Source: Eledone cirrhosa (lineage: Eukaryota > Mollusca > Cephalopoda > Octopoda > Eledonidae). From it: 64,000 nucleotides of DNA. Each line of letters starts with the position of its first letter. Within the stretch, counting starts at the first letter, position 1. A model generated the notes under the pieces. That model was not told where the DNA came from and did not search any database. It saw only the letters and a list, made by a program, of their open reading frames with translations. Both the position numbers and the translations under genes were made by a program. Positions 37,844 through 49,789 of this stretch are shown piece by piece. The DNA lies in NCBI GenBank assembly GCA_964016885.1, contig OZ024743.1, positions 126,100,419 to 126,164,418 on the forward strand, given 5' to 3'.

Positions 37844-38497
37844 TATATATATATACACACATATATATATAGGTATATATTGGCACAGCAAAACGCATTA
37901 ATTTGCAGTTAGTTTTTTGTCATACACACACAATACACACTCATTATTGACACATCTGAGTGTGTGCCTGCTTCAATGTGAGTATGTGTGCGTTTAATTT
38001 ATTTATCTTTATAAGAATCTCACTCTATCCCCACTCTGTTATAAAAAGAAATAAATTTAAAAAAAAACACATGCAGAAGGTAGAAATGTAAATTTCTGGA
38101 AAACTCATCACAGAAGACTATAACTTAGGAATAGTCTGAGGTGTGAAGTGTCCAATCACATCTCTCTTTCTTTTCCCTAACCCCACCACCAGCCAGCCAG
38201 CGAGCCAGCCAGCCAATCATAGTTCCAGCTGGAAAGGAAGGTGTCTGAACTGAGTTGTACTATAATAACAAGAAGAAATGATAAGTAATAATAATAATGA
38301 TAATAATAATAACAACAATAATAACAGCAACAATAAAATTGTATGTAGCAAAAAAGATTTTCTTTTCTATATTTGGAGTGAGTTAAATGTTGATTATATA
38401 ATTTTGTACAAAAGTTGCTTATGATGTATTTAGATTATAAATGTTTATCTTTTTTGTTTCTTTTTATTTACTTTTTGTAAAATTATGAGAAAATGAC
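36939..38497. other. Downstream flank with microsatellites
   Basis: 37617-37870 is a compound GT/TA/CA tract; 38285-38335 an (ATA)n-like run; 38195-38225 a (CCAG)n-like run. No gene or recognisable transposon. Confidence 0.7.
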
Positions 38498-38861
38498 TTA
38501 ACCCTTTCATTACCATTTCTAATGAAAGACACCACCTGTAGTTGTGAAATAGTTTTGAAAATAATCAAGAATTTGAAGGGGTTTAGTAAAATAATTAACT
38601 TTCTCCTTATTAATGCTTTTGTTACCATATTTATAATGAAAGCGACAGCCTATAATTGTGAGAATAATCAGGAATTTGGAGGAATTTAGTAATATAAGTA
38701 ACTTTTCCATTATTAAACTGGTGTTTGGAGCATCACTTAACAAAGGTCCTTACATAAATTTATGATGGATGGTTTTTAGATAGATACAAACACTTTAAAA
38801 TAGACAGTTTTGTATTAGAGAACTAGGGTGGCTTCATGTGGTTTGGTATCAAAAGGATTAA
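38498..38861. repeat. TTAA-bounded MITE with nested second copy
   Basis: Begins TTAACCCTTTCATTACCATT and ends GGTATCAAAAGGATTAA. A second start (TTAATGCTTTTGTTACCATA at about 38610) and repeated CAAGAATTTG/CAGGAATTTG blocks indicate one copy inside another. Confidence 0.65.
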
Positions 38862-39009
38862 ATAGGTCTTTGGTTGTAAAGTCAATTGGAAAAATGTCTA
38901 TATGTTAAGTTTTCATCTCATTTAAAAAAATATTGTTTTCCCATGTTTACCAACATGAGAAAATTATTTTTTTTTAAAGAAAAATTCTATAGCTGGATGC
39001 CAAGCCTCA

Positions 39010-41600
39010 CATGATTTTTAAGTGAGGGACTTCTGTGTATGCAGGACATAAACAAACATCACTCTCTCTGCTATTGATGTTAAGTGTGAAGACACAGTGA
39101 TGAACATACATACACACTCACATATCATAATTATCATCATTGATCTTACATCTATTTTTCCATACTCATATGGGTTAGATGACTCCTCCAGTACATCATC
39201 TCTCCACTTATTATTTTCCTTTGTTATCTTTTGTGAGTTCAGTATCCTGAGATCAGCTTTCACCATGTCTGCCCAGATCTTTCTTGTTCTTTCTTTTCCA
39301 TGGCTTCCTTCTACTTGGAATTTCTTGCACTTCTTTATCCAACAATTTTTACACATATGTCCATATCAACATAACCCTCTTTCCTGCACACCACATATGG
39401 TTCCTTTAATAGCTATTTTTTCTCTCAACATATCTGTGCTTTGTTGTTCTTGCACTCCAACATTCTACATACAACAGAGTATCATCATCATCGTCATCAA
39501 CGTTTAACGTCCGTGTTCCACGCTTGCATGGGTTTGGACGGGGGTTTTCCCACTTGAGGCAAGAATGATTGTCTTGCTCGCATAGGACTGTCTGGCAGGT
39601 TTTCTACAGTTGGATGCCCTTCCTAACACCGATTAATTTCTTTCTTACCTTCACATAATCCCTGTTATCAATGCTCATGTCTCACATTGTACCACATACC
39701 CAAGTGTCATACAATTTACCCTTTGCTCAGAGAGTGAATTTCTTGGTTGCCAACAGGAATTGTAATTCCTTGAACTGTTTCAACACTGTTCCTATTCTAG
39801 CTGCTATCCTTTCAGAGCACCTTCCCCCAATGCTAAGTAGGTCACCTAGGTAACAGAAGCTATCAACTACTTTGATGGAATCTTCCTTGGACTGGTAAAA
39901 AACTAATTTCTCTTATGCTCTTACTACCAACTATCCCCATGCATCTGCCATATACAAAGTCTACCTTTTTTGTTAACCTATCTACAATACCACTACATCT
40001 CTTGTATTCCCATATTTTACATTGAGTACACCATATAGAATGCCTACCTGCTCTTTTTCTCCATATCAAGCACAACCATTTACCTGACAGCAATAAGGTC
40101 TTGAATTCTTTCCTACTTTTCAAAACTTTACTCATTGCTAATTTTACTCTGAGTTCTTTTGGTTCTAAATCTTGTTTCCACATTTGGAATTTCTGCTCTA
40201 GATCTTTCAGAGATTCAATTATAAAAAAACTAGTTCATCAGCTTACAAGAGTTTAAGGGCTAAGCCTTGATGCACACCTATTTGCACATGAAATACTTCA
40301 CTGAACTCATTGTCAACTCTCATTTTATTGATGGTGTCTCTGTGCATGACTTGCACTGCTTTTACAAGCCATTCATCTAAAATGAGATTTCTTAAAGACT
40401 ACTAGAATAAAAAGCATGGTGCTCTTCAAAGGCTTTCTTTAAATCAATGAGTGCTAGATATAGCGGCATTCATTTAGAAAATTATTTTGCAGCTGTCTGA
40501 CCAAGAATAAGGCCTCTCGTCGTCATCACTATTATCTTTGCTTGCATGGATACTTAATTAATTAGACATCAAAACTAATTCTCTTCCTAATCAGTTGTGC
40601 TAAAACCCTTTCTTTTACTTTCATAACTTGGTCCATCAGTTTCATACCTCTTGTGCATCACCTTTGTCCTTGTAGCAGTTAATGATGATACTCAAGGACA
40701 GATTTAATGGAGCAAAGGGGGCAATTGTCCCAGCCTCTCCGCAGTAGAGGGCCCCACCAATGATGGCCATAGCAATTTATTTGTGCCCTCTGTTGGGTTT
40801 TTTAGTTTTATCCCTTTGACAACGAGAACTATATTTTTAACAAAAAGTATTTAATATCCTTACTGTGGCAAAATTCATCAAAGTTTCTCAACTTTAGAGA
40901 TATCGGGTTGTTACCAGAACAATATTCTGATAAAAAGTATTTGATGTTGCTGTGTAAATTGGTTGTGCTAGTATTGCAAAAAACAATGCATCCAGTAAGC
41001 ACTCTAAAGTGATTGTTAGGAAGGGCATCTAGCCATAGAAACCATTCTAAATATGTAATGAATGTGCAAGATGAGGTTCTCCAATATGTCTGATCTTGGA
41101 CTGTGATAACCTGTCCAACACATAGCAGTGTGGAAAGTGGAGATAAAATGAAGATGGTTAGATTTTTTTAAATTTAATTTAATACTTGTATGTAAAACTT
41201 CTCAATTCCAATTACTTGCGCCAGCCAACTTTGATATGTAAAATTGGGGGTTAAGTGCGTATTCTAAACCCCCCCCCCCCTAAAAAAAAAATTGAAGTGT
41301 TCCAGGTTCCCTAAGGTCTAAATCTGACTCTGATGATGCTGCTATGTCATTCATTGGATATAATAAACTGGTTGACCACGTGAGTGACTAGTTCAAGCCC
41401 TACATTGCTGGATATTTTCAGCATCTCTGCAACTAAACCCAAGAGACTGAGTAGGTTTTTCTTTCTTTATATCCTTAATGGTTTCTTTAACAACACTACT
41501 GGGAGTAATTCCACTTTCTCTAACATATTCTTCACATTCAGCAACCTCTTGTAATAACATTTCCATACTTCTTTCTTCTGAGTAATAGCAAGTCTAAGTG
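39010..41600 (-). mobile_element. Old RTE copy with later insertions
   Basis: Minus-strand pieces: KIWADMVKADLRIL (39018-39356), a PCLIW/CTQCKIWEYKRCSG cluster (39863-40183), then RT remnants to about 40680 and again near 41345-41560. A younger RTE tail (39483-39640, starting ATCATCATCGTCATCAACGT) and an unrelated block (about 40692-41330, with a C-run at 41271) interrupt it. Many stops. Confidence 0.65.
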
Positions 41601-41604
41601 CACT

Positions 41605-41780
41605 CCAACAATGATTGGTACTTTATTTCATTAACCTCATTAGGAGGAAAGGCAAAATTGGCCTTGGATGTATTTGAACTCAGAGCGCAGAAACCTGGAA
41701 CAAATACCACTATATTTCCATGTGATAAGTCATTTTGTCCTATGCTCTAACGCCTCTGCCAATTTGCCCAATAAGTCACC
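41605..41780 (-). repeat. Diverged tRNA-derived SINE
   Basis: TTGGTACTTTATTTCATTAA and GTATTTGAACTCAGAGCG blocks on the + strand view match the reverse of the 12830 SINE family. Confidence 0.6.
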
Positions 41781-41784
41781 TACT

Positions 41785-41939
41785 GGCTTTACTGATGAGT
41801 TTTACTGGGTTTATTGTTGTATATGATTAACAAATATCATCATTATCATCAATGAAAACGGATGTTAAATAAGGATGATGATAGTTAATTTGTTAATCAT
41901 ATACAACATTAAACCCAGTAAACCTCATCAGTAAATCCA
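41785..41939. repeat. Inverted repeat around (ATC)n
   Basis: CTGGGTTTATTGTTGTATAT at about 41807 mirrors ATATACAACATTAAACCCAG at about 41903; arms are about 55 bp with few mismatches. The centre holds an ATCATCATTATCATC run. Confidence 0.75.
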
Positions 41940-43260
41940 GTCTCTTGTGAGTTACTTATGACATTACACTAATTTTAATGTTAAGGACTGGGTAGACAAG
42001 AAAGGCCTGTTTTAGGATGTTTGCTTAAACAATCTACAAGTAGAACCACTTTGTGCAAAAATAATTCCTTACCTGTTTTTTTTTTATTATTATTTTGTTG
42101 ACTTTCACACACATATTCACTGTCATTTGCATCTATCTTCTCACACACTCGTAAGCATCAGCATTAATAAGTGTATGTATTTGTTGCCCTCCCCTCCTCC
42201 TCTCTCTCTGTACACACACACACACACATATATATATATCATACACACACATAGTCATCACTATTTAGTCTGTCTTCCACATAACACAACACAAAAATCT
42301 ACAAAACTATATCTGCTCCTTAACACTTTCATTGCTATATTTCCAAAAAAGACGCTGCTTATATTTTTCAATTAATTGTGATAATTTATAGGGATTTAGT
42401 AAAATAAGTATTTTTTTCATATATCTGGAGCATTACTTAACAAAAAGTTCTTACACATAAAACTATGATGTAAGGTTTCAATATAAATATAAATACTTTA
42501 TGAGCAGTTAAGTATCACAAAACTAGGGGTAGTTCAGGCAGGCATCAAAAGAGTTAACCTTTTTAATACTAACTCTGCCAAAACCTGGTTCTATGAAACA
42601 AAACCACCTATTTTAACCCTTTAGTATTTACTGTTTCCTATTGTTTTTTCATGATAAAGATTTTTAACTCACTTAAATATCTCACATGATATCAAATCTA
42701 CGAGAATTTGACATTATTTATTTTGAGAACAATACCTTAACTTAAGTATGAGCAGCCGGTTACAGCCAGTTTGAACAGAAAGGTGAGAAAATTCTAGCCA
42801 GATATGGCCGGTTTAAATGCTAAAAGGTACATATCTAAACTCTTTCAACATAATTTTATAAAAGAACTTCATTAATTAATCGAAATAGAATGTATTTCAT
42901 TGAAATTACAGCCATGAAAAGGTTAATGTTATTCTGTTCCTGTTTACACTCTTCCCTTTCTCAGTAAGAAATCCTTTTCCACACCCAGTATTTGCCTCAA
43001 CCACCACCACAATGTAAACCACAGAGATCTAAGGAAACTGATAGTAACAGCCTCACCTCTTTCTAGATCCCTTCTCCAATCTGGGATCCAGTCTTTTACA
43101 TCTTGAGTTACTCATAGAGTTTAGAAGCTTCCCTCATCCCTCTCTTCCAGTTTCTACATCTTTAGTTACTCATAGTAGAGTTAGTGACTTCATTCATCTC
43201 TCCTCTTCCAGTCTTTTATATCTTGAGTTACTCATGATAGTTAGTAGCTTCACTCATCCC
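41940..43260. repeat. Two TTAA MITEs and a 61-bp tandem repeat
   Basis: 42320-42557 runs TTAACACTTTCATTGCTATA to GGCATCAAAAGAGTTAA. 42613-42830 is a copy of the second MITE family (TTAACCCTTTAGTATTTACT, GGTTTAAATGCTAAAAGG). 43085-43262 has three diverged units around CTTGAGTTACTCAT. The rest is unassigned. Confidence 0.65.
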
Positions 43261-44144
43261 TCTTTTTCTTTTTACACATACAACCCTTTTTTATATTCAG
43301 TGAAACATTTTGTTTCAGAAACTTTTATATTTTTTAATGTCATTCTCACACACACATGCATGTATGTTCTCCTCTTCCTTATAGTCCATTACAATCTATG
43401 ACGTTCTTCTTCAGCCACTGATAGACATTACCGTTGGTGTAAAGTCCAACACAGAACACCTAGACTTGACTGCAGATGTTGCACATTCACTGCACTGGTG
43501 GACCACATGGTCACCATTGCTAATGTATTTTAACTCCAGTGAATAATTCCAAACCTTACTCATCAGTTCTGCTTACAACAGAGTAGAGAGCATCATGGGC
43601 ATATTTCAAATTGGTGCAGTGCAATATTGATGATCTCTTAATCAGGTCAGTTACTTCTCATGAGAGACAAGCTACTGGGGATTGGGTATACTATCTACTG
43701 GTTGTAACTCCTGACAGAAGAATCTCTGCTTTTTCAGTGATAGGAGGTAGGATTTGAATTCAGAATGCACATAGCTGGAACAGATATCACAAAGTATTCC
43801 ATCCAACTTTTAAACAATTCTGTCAAACCACTGCTCCTAAATTAGTACTTTATTTATCAACCCTGAAAAAATTAAAGGCGAAATTGACCTCAGAACACAC
43901 AGAGCTAGAATAAATACTAAGATGTTTAATCTAATGCTCTAACAACTCCGCCAATTTTACGCCTATCTTATATTCCTTCTATTTCATTTCCATTCTTGCA
44001 GCTCCACTCTTTCCCTGCCTCTCTTATCATCAGCATTTCCATTATATATTTTGATAAATAACATACATCCAGTTTCTTCTTAACAGTTTAACTCATAACA
44101 TCCTGTAATAGTTTAGCAGAAAATATCTAAAAATGTGTTATTAA
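43261..44144. other. Decayed SINE and unassigned DNA
   Basis: 43680-43955 on the minus strand retains SINE blocks (ATTTGAATTCAGAATGC, GACCTCAGAACACACAGAG), apparently two overlapping copies. 43380-43650 shows no recognised family. Confidence 0.45.
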
Positions 44145-44297
44145 CTCAAATTTTATAGTATCTTTCACAGATTGTTATGAAACTGCAATATTAGACTAAA
44201 CTTCAATTTTTAATGTGATACAGCCATGGTGCTGTTTTGTACTTTTCAAGAATTTCTTGCTAATGTGCTATTATGTGGACCAGGATGTTAAGAGTTA
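44145..44297 (-). repeat. Third copy of the GTTAAGAGTTAA repeat
   Basis: Shares the TGTACTTTTCAAGAAT segment (reverse of that in 8560 and 9530) and a terminal GATGTTAAGAGTTAA. Confidence 0.5.
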
Positions 44298-44548
44298 AAT
44301 ATTGTTTACTTTTTATTATCAATTTTCCCAAAATACTTCCTCACCACAGTGTATTGGGTCACACACCATTCCCTTATCTGTCTTTTCCTGGAACGCTGCC
44401 CTCTTAAATAATCTTCAAATCCGTTTTATAGCTATTCTGGTTTCCTGCCAGTTTCAACAAATTTCCACTTGTAACCCTGGAAATTTGGCAACTTTCCCTT
44501 AAGTATTCCTATCTTTTACTTTCTTTCTGATTCAATTCCCATTAAATA

Positions 44549-44550
<2 letters not shown>

Positions 44551-44599
<49 letters not shown>

Positions 44600-44835
44600 A
44601 TGCGTGTGTGTGTGTTTAAATATAAACTTATTTTGCTAATCAGCCAACTCGAGTGAAAAATAAATATTATGAATGACATGCATACAGATGCACCCTTTAA
44701 TCTTGGTCTCTCTATCTCTCTCTCTCACATATATGTGTATATATATAAATATATTTGTTTTTGCCTCAAATGGGACAAACCCGTCGTACCCATGCTAGCA
44801 TGGAAGATAGACATTAAACAATGATGATGATAATA
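44551..44835. repeat. (GT)n tract and RTE tail stub
   Basis: 44551-44612 is nearly pure GT. 44785-44832 reads ACCCATGCTAGCATGGAAGA then a GATGATGATAAT tail, an RTE 3' stub on the plus strand. Confidence 0.75.
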
Positions 44836-44986
44836 TAATGTATGTGTATATATATATATATATATACACACTTACCCATGCATGCATACATACATAGGTT
44901 AATGATACTGGTGGTTTGTGATTAGGAAGGTCATTCAGTCATAGAAAACTTGCCAAATAATGGACTGATTGGACTCTTCAGTTATG

Positions 44987-45201
44987 TTAACCCTTTAGCA
45001 GTTACATTACTCTTTATATACTATTGTTTTTCATAGTAAAGGATTTACCTCACATAATATCGAATCTATGAGATTTTAATGTTACTTATTTTGAGAAAAA
45101 TACCTTAACATCAGTATGAGCGGTCGGTTATAGCTGGTTTGAACAGAAAGAGGTGAGAGAATTCTGGCTGGATATGGCTGGTTTAAATGCTAAAGGGTTA
45201 A
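44987..45201. repeat. TTAA-bounded MITE, second family
   Basis: TTAACCCTTTAGCAGTTACA at the left and GGTTTAAATGCTAAAGGGTT plus AA at the right; TTAA at both ends. Terminal CCCTTTAGCA/TGCTAAAGGG are inverted. The same element is at 46290-46504 (opposite orientation) and 42613. Confidence 0.8.
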
Positions 45202-46289
45202 AGACATAATAACCCCCTGGTGCTGGTGGCACAAAACGCACCCAATAAACTCAAAAGCCTTAATGGGGTCCCACTCCATTTGTAGGATGTTGACTCCTTA
45301 TTGAATTCATCCACCCATGTAAACATATTATTTTCTATCCCTTCCAGGGTGTTCATTCACCCTCCATATATCAGGGTAAAGTAATTCATGAATCATTTAA
45401 TATGATATAAACGCTAACGAAAGTTGACATTTGAAAGTTTTAACAGAAGCGAATCTTGAAATAAGCAATACATTATATATAAGATTATTTATGTTTAATA
45501 AAAAGGTAAGAAATTTAGTAAATAAATTACATAATATTCATTCATGATTTATTCAAAGTAATCAAACTTATTTTAATAACTTTGTGTCCAATTTAATATT
45601 TTACATTGTCTTGCAATTCTCCAATCATTATATATAAGATTCCAGATGATTAATGTCATGAAATTTGAAAATGTAGTCACCAATGCAGATAACTATAATA
45701 ATGGTTGATAACCATAAATAATAGTTGAATAAAATCAGATAAAATACCACTGGAGACACATTAACAAATATATTTTTAAATTTCAAATTTCCCAATGTTA
45801 CAGGAGTCAACCAAGCCTTGTTTACATATCTATGTTTTCATTGGTTTTATCTTTTTTATTTTATTGCTTAGTCAGGACAGAAGGTTAGTGCCTATGACCT
45901 TTCTAGAGGCCTCTAAGATTGGTGTGAATGAAGGGGAAAGTATCCTCAAATTAAAGACCTGGCCCAAATGGTGTGCAATAGAATGAACTCAACTAAAGGC
46001 ACTCATATTCAAGGACAAGGTTCTGGTGTTAAACTGGATGACAGATTAAGTGGTCTTGCATTGTCATCAGGTTTCTTATTCCTAGTCATGTACACAATCC
46101 CATAAAAGTTCATTCATTTCTCAACTAAATGTAATAAATATGTATGTACAATACAGTGTATATCAGGAAACCCAAGATAATTTAATGTAGATATATAAAT
46201 AAGCCTCTCAGTAAAAATTTAAGCAAATGTCAATCTCTTCATACACAGAAAAACATTGCTAATTGGCTGCTATCAGAAGATATGTACTC
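45202..46289. other. Intergenic, nothing firm
   Basis: AT-rich. 45870-46065 has slightly higher GC and short frames without a recognised motif; it may be an old insertion. Confidence 0.4.
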
Positions 46290-46504
46290 TTAACTCTTTA
46301 GCATTTAAACTGGCCATACCCGGCCAGAATTCTCTCACCTCTTTCTGTTCAAACCGCCATAACTGGCCGCTCATATTGATGTTAAGGTATTGTTCTCAAA
46401 ATAAATAATAGCAAAATCTCATAGATTTGACATTATGTGAGGTAAAGCCTTTTCCATGAAAATATAGTAGTAAATATAAGGTAATGTAAATGCTAAAGGG
46501 TTAA
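46290..46504. repeat. TTAA-bounded MITE, second family, inverted copy
   Basis: TTAACTCTTTAGCATTTAAA to AATGCTAAAGGGTTAA, matching 44987-45201 on the other strand (GGCCAGAATTCTCTCACC block shared). Confidence 0.8.
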
Positions 46505-46559
46505 CCTTCTGTCAAATATTACTTATATTAAATGAAACTTGGATTGGCCAGTCTAATTT

Positions 46560-46765
46560 GCATAATGAGCATTCGATAAAAAGCACCCAGTCCGAGCTAT
46601 AAATGTGGTTGGCATTAGAAATGGCATCCAGCCATATTAACCAAGCCAGAAACAATTCTGTATGAGCAAGAACATACTCAGCTGATCAGACTTGTTCCAC
46701 AATGGGATAATCCATCTACCCCATGCTAGCATAGAAAATGGATATTAATATGTTGATGATGATAT
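46560..46765 (+). repeat. RTE 3'-end copy (plus)
   Basis: AAAAAGCACCCAGTCCGAGC, GGCATCCAGCCATATTAACC and CCCCATGCTAGCATAGAAAA in order, then GTTGATGATGATAT. Confidence 0.75.
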
Positions 46766-47423
46766 TCATACACATCACAGTGTACAATAGATTTTCTAAT
46801 GGAGGTATAACTAGTTTATAAGCTTTGCTGTGAAAATTTAAATAAGTGAAAAACATTTTGCTATTTTCTTTTTGCACATAGAAAACATAATTATTAATAG
46901 GCTTAATGATTTTATTGCCTTTAATTTATAAACTGGGATGATGTACAAATCCAGGAATAAAATACACCATGGCAATTGAAAATGAAAACTGTTTGAGATA
47001 TAGTATAAATATTGGTTTATTGATTTCTAATATTGTCACAAGGCCATACACAGTTTGAGAGGATATGATATTGATATAAATATTGTAAATATACTCCCTA
47101 AAAATAAGATTAATAGGCTGAAAGATAATTACTGTTGATCATCATTTAACATCCATTTCCGCTGCTAGCAAAGTTAGATATATGTTGTAATTAGAATTCT
47201 TAGTGTTTGTATTGAATTTGTAGCAAATATAATTGTATTGAACTTGTAACACCCAGTTACCAACAAAGTGTTCTGGGAGTATAGAATTTGTTTAGATACA
47301 TGCAACAGTAAAGTAAGTACAAGCAGTTGAAGTTAACCTGGACCCAATGAGGTGCATTTTAATGTGAAGTTACTCAAGGGAAACATGTGAAACATGAGGT
47401 CATGTGAAAATATGGTACATAAT
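46766..47423. other. Intergenic, no feature
   Basis: AT-rich. A faint SINE edge (TTGTCACAAGGCCATACACA) is at about 47035 and an RTE stub at 47140-47180. Confidence 0.5.
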
Positions 47424-47925
47424 TGTTTCTACTTTAGGCACAAGGCCAGCAATTACCCAGTACATTACTGGTACTTTATTTTATCGACCCTGTAAGGATG
47501 AAAGGCAAAGTTAACCTCGGCGGGATTTGAACTCAGACTGTAAAGGGATGTAACTATGCTAGAAAGCATGGCGTCCAACCCTCTACCGATACTGCCAATT
47601 ATGGTACATAATATCATGGGAACAGATGGAGATTAATGAAAGTGATACTATCATCATAATGGTAATCATTGTTTACATCCACTTTCCATGCTGGCATGGG
47701 TTGCAAGGGTTGTTACAGTCCAAGACCAGATGGGTTGGAACAATCTCATCTTGATCAAATGTTCTATATTTGTCATGGTTTCTACTACAGGATTCTATTC
47801 CTAACACCAACTACCTTACAAAATGTACTGTGTGTGTGTGTGTGTGTGTGTTTTTTGTGGCACCAGCACTATCACTTTAAACAGTGGATTGGATACATTT
47901 TATCATTACACCAACATTAGAGAGG
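47424..47925 (-). repeat. tRNA-derived SINE, then RTE 3' repeat
   Basis: 47424-47600 is a well-preserved copy of the 12830 SINE (TTTCTACTTTAGGCACAAGG to CCTCTACCGATACTGCCAAT, minus strand). 47655-47925 is a diverged RTE 3' repeat with an internal GT tract at 47829-47851. Confidence 0.8.
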
Positions 47926-48547
47926 TTGTCACTTGATTGTCCAAACTAATAAGTCCCTGCAAACCCTACATTGTTTCTGTAGAATTGCCAAACAGTCTAG
48001 CCACCTTTCTCAGTGTTCCAGTGCTTGTATTGGGGGACAGGTCTTTTTTATTATGGTGATAATCCACAATACAAATCCTCACAATCATCAACAATAGTTT
48101 TACATTTGTTTTTTCATTGTGGCATGCTTTAGGCAGAATTCTAAAACTGGATACCTTTCCTGATACCAACCCTTGCTTGTTTTTCTTGTTTTTCATTTTT
48201 ATGGTTGGTGTTAGGAAGGGCATCCAGCTGTAGAAATCAAGCCAAAATCAGTTCCCATCCCACCCTTGCAAGCAGGGAAAAAGCGGACGTAAAATGAAAT
48301 GATGATGATGATGATGGTATGCTGAGCTGCAGGGTTTATGTTTATCTTGAACATAAACAAATACCAGTACCAGTGATGTAAATGAAACGAGAAGATATGC
48401 ACACACACTTGAACATGTAGACACACACGGATATGCATATATATGATGGGCTTCATATGGTTTCCATCTACCAAATTCACTCACATTCACAAATGTACAG
48501 TGCGATGGAACCTGAAACCATATAGTTGTAAACTAAACTTCTTAACC
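47926..48547. other. Mixed decayed repeats
   Basis: 48198-48320 joins GGCATCCAGCTGTAGAAATC directly to CCCACCCTTGCAAGCAGGGA and an ATGATGATGATGATGG tail: an internally deleted RTE 3' end. 47926-48190 is unassigned. Confidence 0.5.
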
Positions 48548-48750
48548 CCACAGCCATACCAGTGCCTATAGCCATGTCTGTAGTTAGAGTTGTACCTGTA
48601 CCTATAGCCATACCTGTACTTATAGCCATACCTGTACTTATAGCCATGTCTGTACCTATAGCCACACCTGTACCTATAGCCATACCTGTGCCTATAGCTA
48701 TACATGTACATGTATCCATATCTGTGCTTATAGCCATGCCTGTGCTGTCT
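48548..48750. repeat. 18-bp minisatellite
   Basis: About eleven units of CCTGTACCTATAGCCATA with TT/CC variants. The unit length again creates false open frames on both strands. Confidence 0.9.
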
Positions 48751-49230
48751 TATCATTAATAAATGTATTTGATTACAATCTACTTTCGCAAATATTTCCA
48801 TTGCTTTTCTCGTCAATACACTGTCTTTTAATCAGATATGTTCTTCCTGTAGATTTCGGCTCCTGTGGGTTTTTTTAAAATTATTCTTTTTTCACTTTCT
48901 AATCTAAGATAGAGGCTATCATATGGACTAGACAATTTGTATTAGTATATTAGAAATATTTATTGAACCAATCCTTCACTGAAATGTGCAGCAGACCATT
49001 TCCCTTCATATTGTTCCAGTTCATTCAGTTGAAAATGAATACCAGCAACAGCAGTAGTTGGGTGGTTAACTTTGTGATGGACTGGCATCTTGTATGAGAA
49101 TTTTGTACTCTCAATAAATAGCAACATAAAAACAATTCATGGGGTAGCTTGAGTTAATTGACGTGAATGATTTCAGGTCCGGCCTTGCTGTAGTAGGTAT
49201 GAGTAAGGGGATAAAGATGGAATAGACGCA
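48751..49230. other. Intergenic, SINE-like stub
   Basis: 48985-49090 contains GCAGACCATTTCCCTTCATA and GATGGACTGGCATC blocks related to the 33455 SINE. Otherwise unassigned. Confidence 0.45.
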
Positions 49231-49550
49231 CCGTATGTCCTTCAGTAGACTAAACCCTATGCGTAAGATGGCGCTGCCACTACCACTGGACATAGAAATA
49301 TCATTCCTTAAAGCAAATCGGCCTAGTACTTCAAAAGTTAAAAGGAGCCTAGTATTTGTACAAAAAAAATCGATTTTTCGGCCCCAATATCGATTTTATC
49401 GATTTTTTTTTAAAATTTGTTTTTGTCCAAAACCTGCTCTGGCATATAAGCAATACATGTGCCAAATTTGGTTTAAATCGGCCTAGTACTTCAAAAGTTA
49501 AAAGGAGCCTAGTATTTGTACACAGACCGACTTGCTTTTATATATATAGA
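49231..49550 (-). mobile_element. Helitron end, non-autonomous or truncated
   Basis: On the minus strand it starts TCTATATATATAAAAGCAAG at 49550 after an A, like the 5' end of the element at 1243. A 48-bp direct repeat (49315-49362 and 49475-49522) encloses GATTTTTCG/CGATTTTATCGAT blocks. The 3' CTRR end was not located. Confidence 0.55.
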
Positions 49551-49649
49551 TTAATCAGAATTATGAACAAAGAATTAATCATAGTCAAGAAGCATTGAGG
49601 AAATTTTTAATTTTGAAAGTATGTTAGCTTAAAAAAAAACTTCTTTGTT

Positions 49650-49763
49650 GTAGGTTTTTAGACTTTGAAAATAGTCGAAGTTGAGCATATAAGTCCCTAG
49701 AGACATTTCTAGAAGCTTCACATGTCCAACGTTTTCGACTATTTTCATAGTTTAAAAACCTAC
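49650..49763. repeat. Stem-loop MITE
   Basis: GTAGGTTTTTAGACTTTGAA and ATAGTCGAA (49650-49679) mirror 49734-49763 with few mismatches, around a 54-base loop. The arms start GTAGG/CCTAC. Family unknown. Confidence 0.7.
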
Positions 49764-49789
49764 ACTGTAGTAGTTATTTTTTTCAGAGT

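Noticed and set aside
37594..37901. Tyr/Ile/His-rich frames
   Set aside because: Translation of TA, GT and CA dinucleotide tracts. The same applies to frames at 6401-6676 and 54452-55100.
41786..41830. CTGATGAG in the 41785 inverted repeat as a hammerhead
   Set aside because: No GAAA or helix II follows.
45795..45986. Small membrane protein gene
   Set aside because: A hydrophobic stretch from TTT-rich DNA followed by unrelated residues; no supporting signals.
48477..48816. Frames over 48477-48816 with repeated GTGMAI or YRYRYGY patterns
   Set aside because: 18-bp minisatellite read in different frames.
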